Source: Planctomycetota bacterium
GTDB taxonomy: Bacteria > Planctomycetota > UBA1135 > GCA-002686595
Assembly (NCBI GenBank): GCA_016872755.1
Contig: VGZE01000025.1
Location: 1 to 34,349, forward strand
DNA length: 34,349 nt
Reading direction: 5' to 3'
Part shown: in pieces, positions 33,002 to 34,349 of the stretch
How positions within the stretch are numbered: position 1 is the stretch's first letter
How the letters are laid out: the number at the start of each line of letters is the position of its first letter
The notes under the pieces: generated by a model
What the model was told of the DNA's origin: nothing
What the model saw: the letters and a program-made list of their open reading frames with translations, nothing else
The model's database searches: none
Made by a program: the position numbers and the translations under genes

Positions 33002-33673
33002 TCAGGCTCGCGCAAGGACGCGGATGCGCGGCACGTCCAGCACGCGCACTCCCGAAGGCGCGTGCTCGATCGACCACGCCAGCGCCGACACGATCTCCGG
33101 CAACTGCAGGAGCCCGATGCGCCGCGCCGTGTCGCGCGTCGCCGGAAGCGCCTCCGCCAGCGCGTACAGCGGCTGCAACAGGTGCGGCCAGCGATGGCCG
33201 GGACCGAGCACGTACCAGGGCCGCACGATCGTCGTGGCGCAGCCGCTCGCGCGGATCAGGATCTCGGCCTCGCGCCGCGCGGCGACATAGGCGTGCATCA
33301 CCGGGGCTGGCTGCGCGACCGACAGGTACACGACGTGCTCGATCGAGCTACCGCGCACCGCCTCGAGCATCGCGCGCACGGAGGCGAGGTCGACGGCTTG
33401 GAACTGGCGCCTCATCCAGGGCGCGGGGCGGCGCACGCCGACCAGGTGCACCAGCGTGCGAGCATCGGCCAGCGCCGTGCGCCAGGCGCCCGGATCGAGG
33501 ACGTCGCCCACGACCGGAGTGCAACCGGCCGGCAGGCGCGCGAGCGAGGTCGCGCGTGCCAGCGCCCGCACGCGGTGCCCGCGCGCGACGAGCTCGGGCA
33601 GCAGCGCGCGTCCGAGATAACCAGTCGCGCCGGTCGCGAAGATCGGACCCGGCAGCGGCTCGAGCAGGGGCAT
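33002..33673 (-). CDS. NAD(P)-binding atypical SDR / NmrA-like protein
   Basis: This 223-aa Rossmann protein has a glycine motif GATGYLG (15-21) near the N-terminus, then LVARGHRVRALAR and VVGDVLDPGAW (beta3), LVHLVGV, and HVVYLSVAQPAPVMHAYVAARREAE. The region has Ser and Tyr (Y in HAYVAARREAE, spacing S-x10-Y) but not the strict YxxxK motif, so the active site is atypical. Family members are NmrA-like regulators, epimerases or quinone/ubiquinone-biosynthesis-associated proteins. The substrate cannot be deduced. The ATG at 33673 is chosen because the longer frame (to 34135) overlaps the divergent comM gene. It lies 51 bp upstream of the AhpD-arsS pair on the same strand. Confidence 0.8.
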   Translation of the reverse strand: MPLLEPLPGPIFATGATGYLGRALLPELVARGHRVRALARATSLARLPAGCTPVVGDVLDPGAWRTALADARTLVHLVGVRRPAPWMRRQFQAVDLASVRAMLEAVRGSSIEHVVYLSVAQPAPVMHAYVAARREAEILIRASGCATTIVRPWYVLGPGHRWPHLLQPLYALAEALPATRDTARRIGLLQLPEIVSALAWSIEHAPSGVRVLDVPRIRVLARA

Positions 33674-33775
33674 GCTGGCCGCATCTACGCCGCCGGGCTC
33701 CGGTCGGATTGCCGCCGCTGCGATTCCGGAACTCCACCCGCCACCGCGGCTCGTTCCGAGCATCCAGGGATCGGA

Positions 33776-34349
33776 ATGTCCACGATCCGCGTCCATGGGG
33801 CCTGCCTGGCCGGAGTCGGCGCCGAGCTGGTCACAATCGAGGCGCGTTTCGAAGCGCTGGATCGCGAGCGCGCGGAGATCGCGCTGACCGGCCTGCCCGA
33901 TCCGGTGCTGCGCGAGAGCCGCGGGCGGCTGGCGGCGGCGCTGGGCGAGGCGGGCTACGACATCCCTTCGGGCGTGCTGCAACTGCACCTGGTGCCCGCT
34001 GGCCGGCGCAAGAGCGGCGAGGCGCTCGACCTGGCCTTGGCACTCGGCGCGGCCGCGGCGGTCGGGCACCTCGATCCGCGCTGGCTGGCGGGAACACTGT
34101 TCGTCGGCGAGCTCGGCCTGGACGGACGCTTGCACCCGGTCGCCGGCGGGCTAGCGGCGGCCGAGGTCGCGCGGCGCGCGGGCCTCGCGCGCGTGTGCGC
34201 ACCCGAGGCGACCGCGCGCGAGGCCGCCTACGAACGCGGCGTCGCGGCGCATGCTTTCGCGAGCCTGACCGAGGTCGTGGCCGCGATCTCCGGCGCGAGC
34301 GCATGGCCGCCGCGCGTGGTCGCGGGGGCGCACGAACCGCAAAGCGCCG
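33776..34349 (+). CDS. comM: ComM/YifB-type Mg-chelatase-like ATPase, N-terminal part
   Basis: This gene is partial and open at the right edge of the window. The first 191 codons give MSTIRVHGACLAGVGAELVT, then IALTGLPDPVLRESRGRLAAAL, the IPSGVLQLHLVPAGRRKSGEALDLALALG block, and FVGELGLDGRLHPVAGGL. These are the conserved elements of the N-terminal ChlI-like (Lon-protease-fold) domain of ComM/YifB. The Walker ATPase part should follow outside the window. ComM is a helicase that helps branch migration during natural transformation and recombination. An AGGGA tract lies 5 bp before the ATG. The gene is divergent from the NAD(P)-binding protein, with 102 bp between starts. Confidence 0.92.
   Translation, partial: MSTIRVHGACLAGVGAELVTIEARFEALDRERAEIALTGLPDPVLRESRGRLAAALGEAGYDIPSGVLQLHLVPAGRRKSGEALDLALALGAAAAVGHLDPRWLAGTLFVGELGLDGRLHPVAGGLAAAEVARRAGLARVCAPEATAREAAYERGVAAHAFASLTEVVAAISGASAWPPRVVAGAHEPQSA

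Noticed and set aside
33674-34135. N-terminal extension of the NAD(P)-binding protein
   Set aside because: The Rossmann glycine motif should be near the N-terminus, and the extension is antisense to the clear comM N-terminal domain.
1-34349. tRNA genes, CRISPR arrays, insertion sequences, prophage or defence genes
   Set aside because: I looked for repeat-spacer patterns, transposase motifs and tRNA-like arms, and saw none by eye. A tRNA or covariance-model scan was not possible here.

Overview
The window is a gene-dense, very GC-rich bacterial chromosome segment (34.3 kb). Strong G/C preference at third codon positions throughout gives long false reading frames on the opposite strand of almost every gene. 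Several features point to a member of the Planctomycetota, probably one of its deeper-branching marine-type lineages: secreted proteins sharing a degenerate C-terminal beta module, a secreted family with a Cys-rich CQSPGTG/GPGCSDTYG signature, a GldA/GldF/GldG/DUF4340 ABC cassette, and a HEAT-type protein paired with an HD-GYP protein. The assignment rests on remembered family patterns, not on a search. No tRNA, rRNA, CRISPR array, IS element or phage gene was seen.

Layout. (1) 181-6126, plus strand: four translationally coupled or nearly coupled genes encoding a Gld-type ABC exporter (ATPase, permease, a double-length GldG-like protein, a DUF4340-like protein). (2) 6162-11117, plus strand: an AlgI-type MBOAT acyltransferase, an AlgX/AlgJ-type SGNH acetyltransferase and a membrane polyferredoxin with TPRs, an unusual partnership for polysaccharide O-acetylation. 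(3) 11154-14237: two convergent secreted proteins of unknown function separated by a perfect 17-bp hairpin. (4) 14445-17853, minus strand: a two-gene unit of a helical-repeat protein and an HD-GYP protein that appear to share an N-terminal module. (5) 17854-18591: a 0.74-kb stretch without an intact gene but with a decayed C-terminal fragment of a secreted protein and a hairpin. (6) 18592-20870, minus strand: a NarL-type two-component system. (7) 21072-22979: a secreted metzincin protease. (8) 22995-25736, minus strand: gamma-glutamyltransferase and an endonuclease/exonuclease/phosphatase-fold membrane protein, divergent from a thioredoxin-fold protein at 25783. (9) 26804-30197: TruD, MurQ, a 54-aa coupled ORF and an AmpD-type lipoprotein amidase; MurQ and the amidase suggest murein recycling. 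(10) 30240-31496: a glutamate/dicarboxylate symporter of the DAACS family. (11) 31509-33673, minus strand: an ArsS-type radical SAM enzyme coupled to its AhpD-like partner, preceded by an NAD(P)-binding protein. (12) 33776 to the end: the N-terminal part of a ComM/YifB-type ATPase, cut by the window edge.

Within operons most junctions are ATGA or GTGA overlaps, so translational coupling is the rule. Several isolated genes have a TAnnnT hexamer only 6-12 bp before the start codon and no Shine-Dalgarno sequence, suggesting leaderless or near-leaderless transcripts. Four convergent gene pairs are separated by only 6-15 bp.
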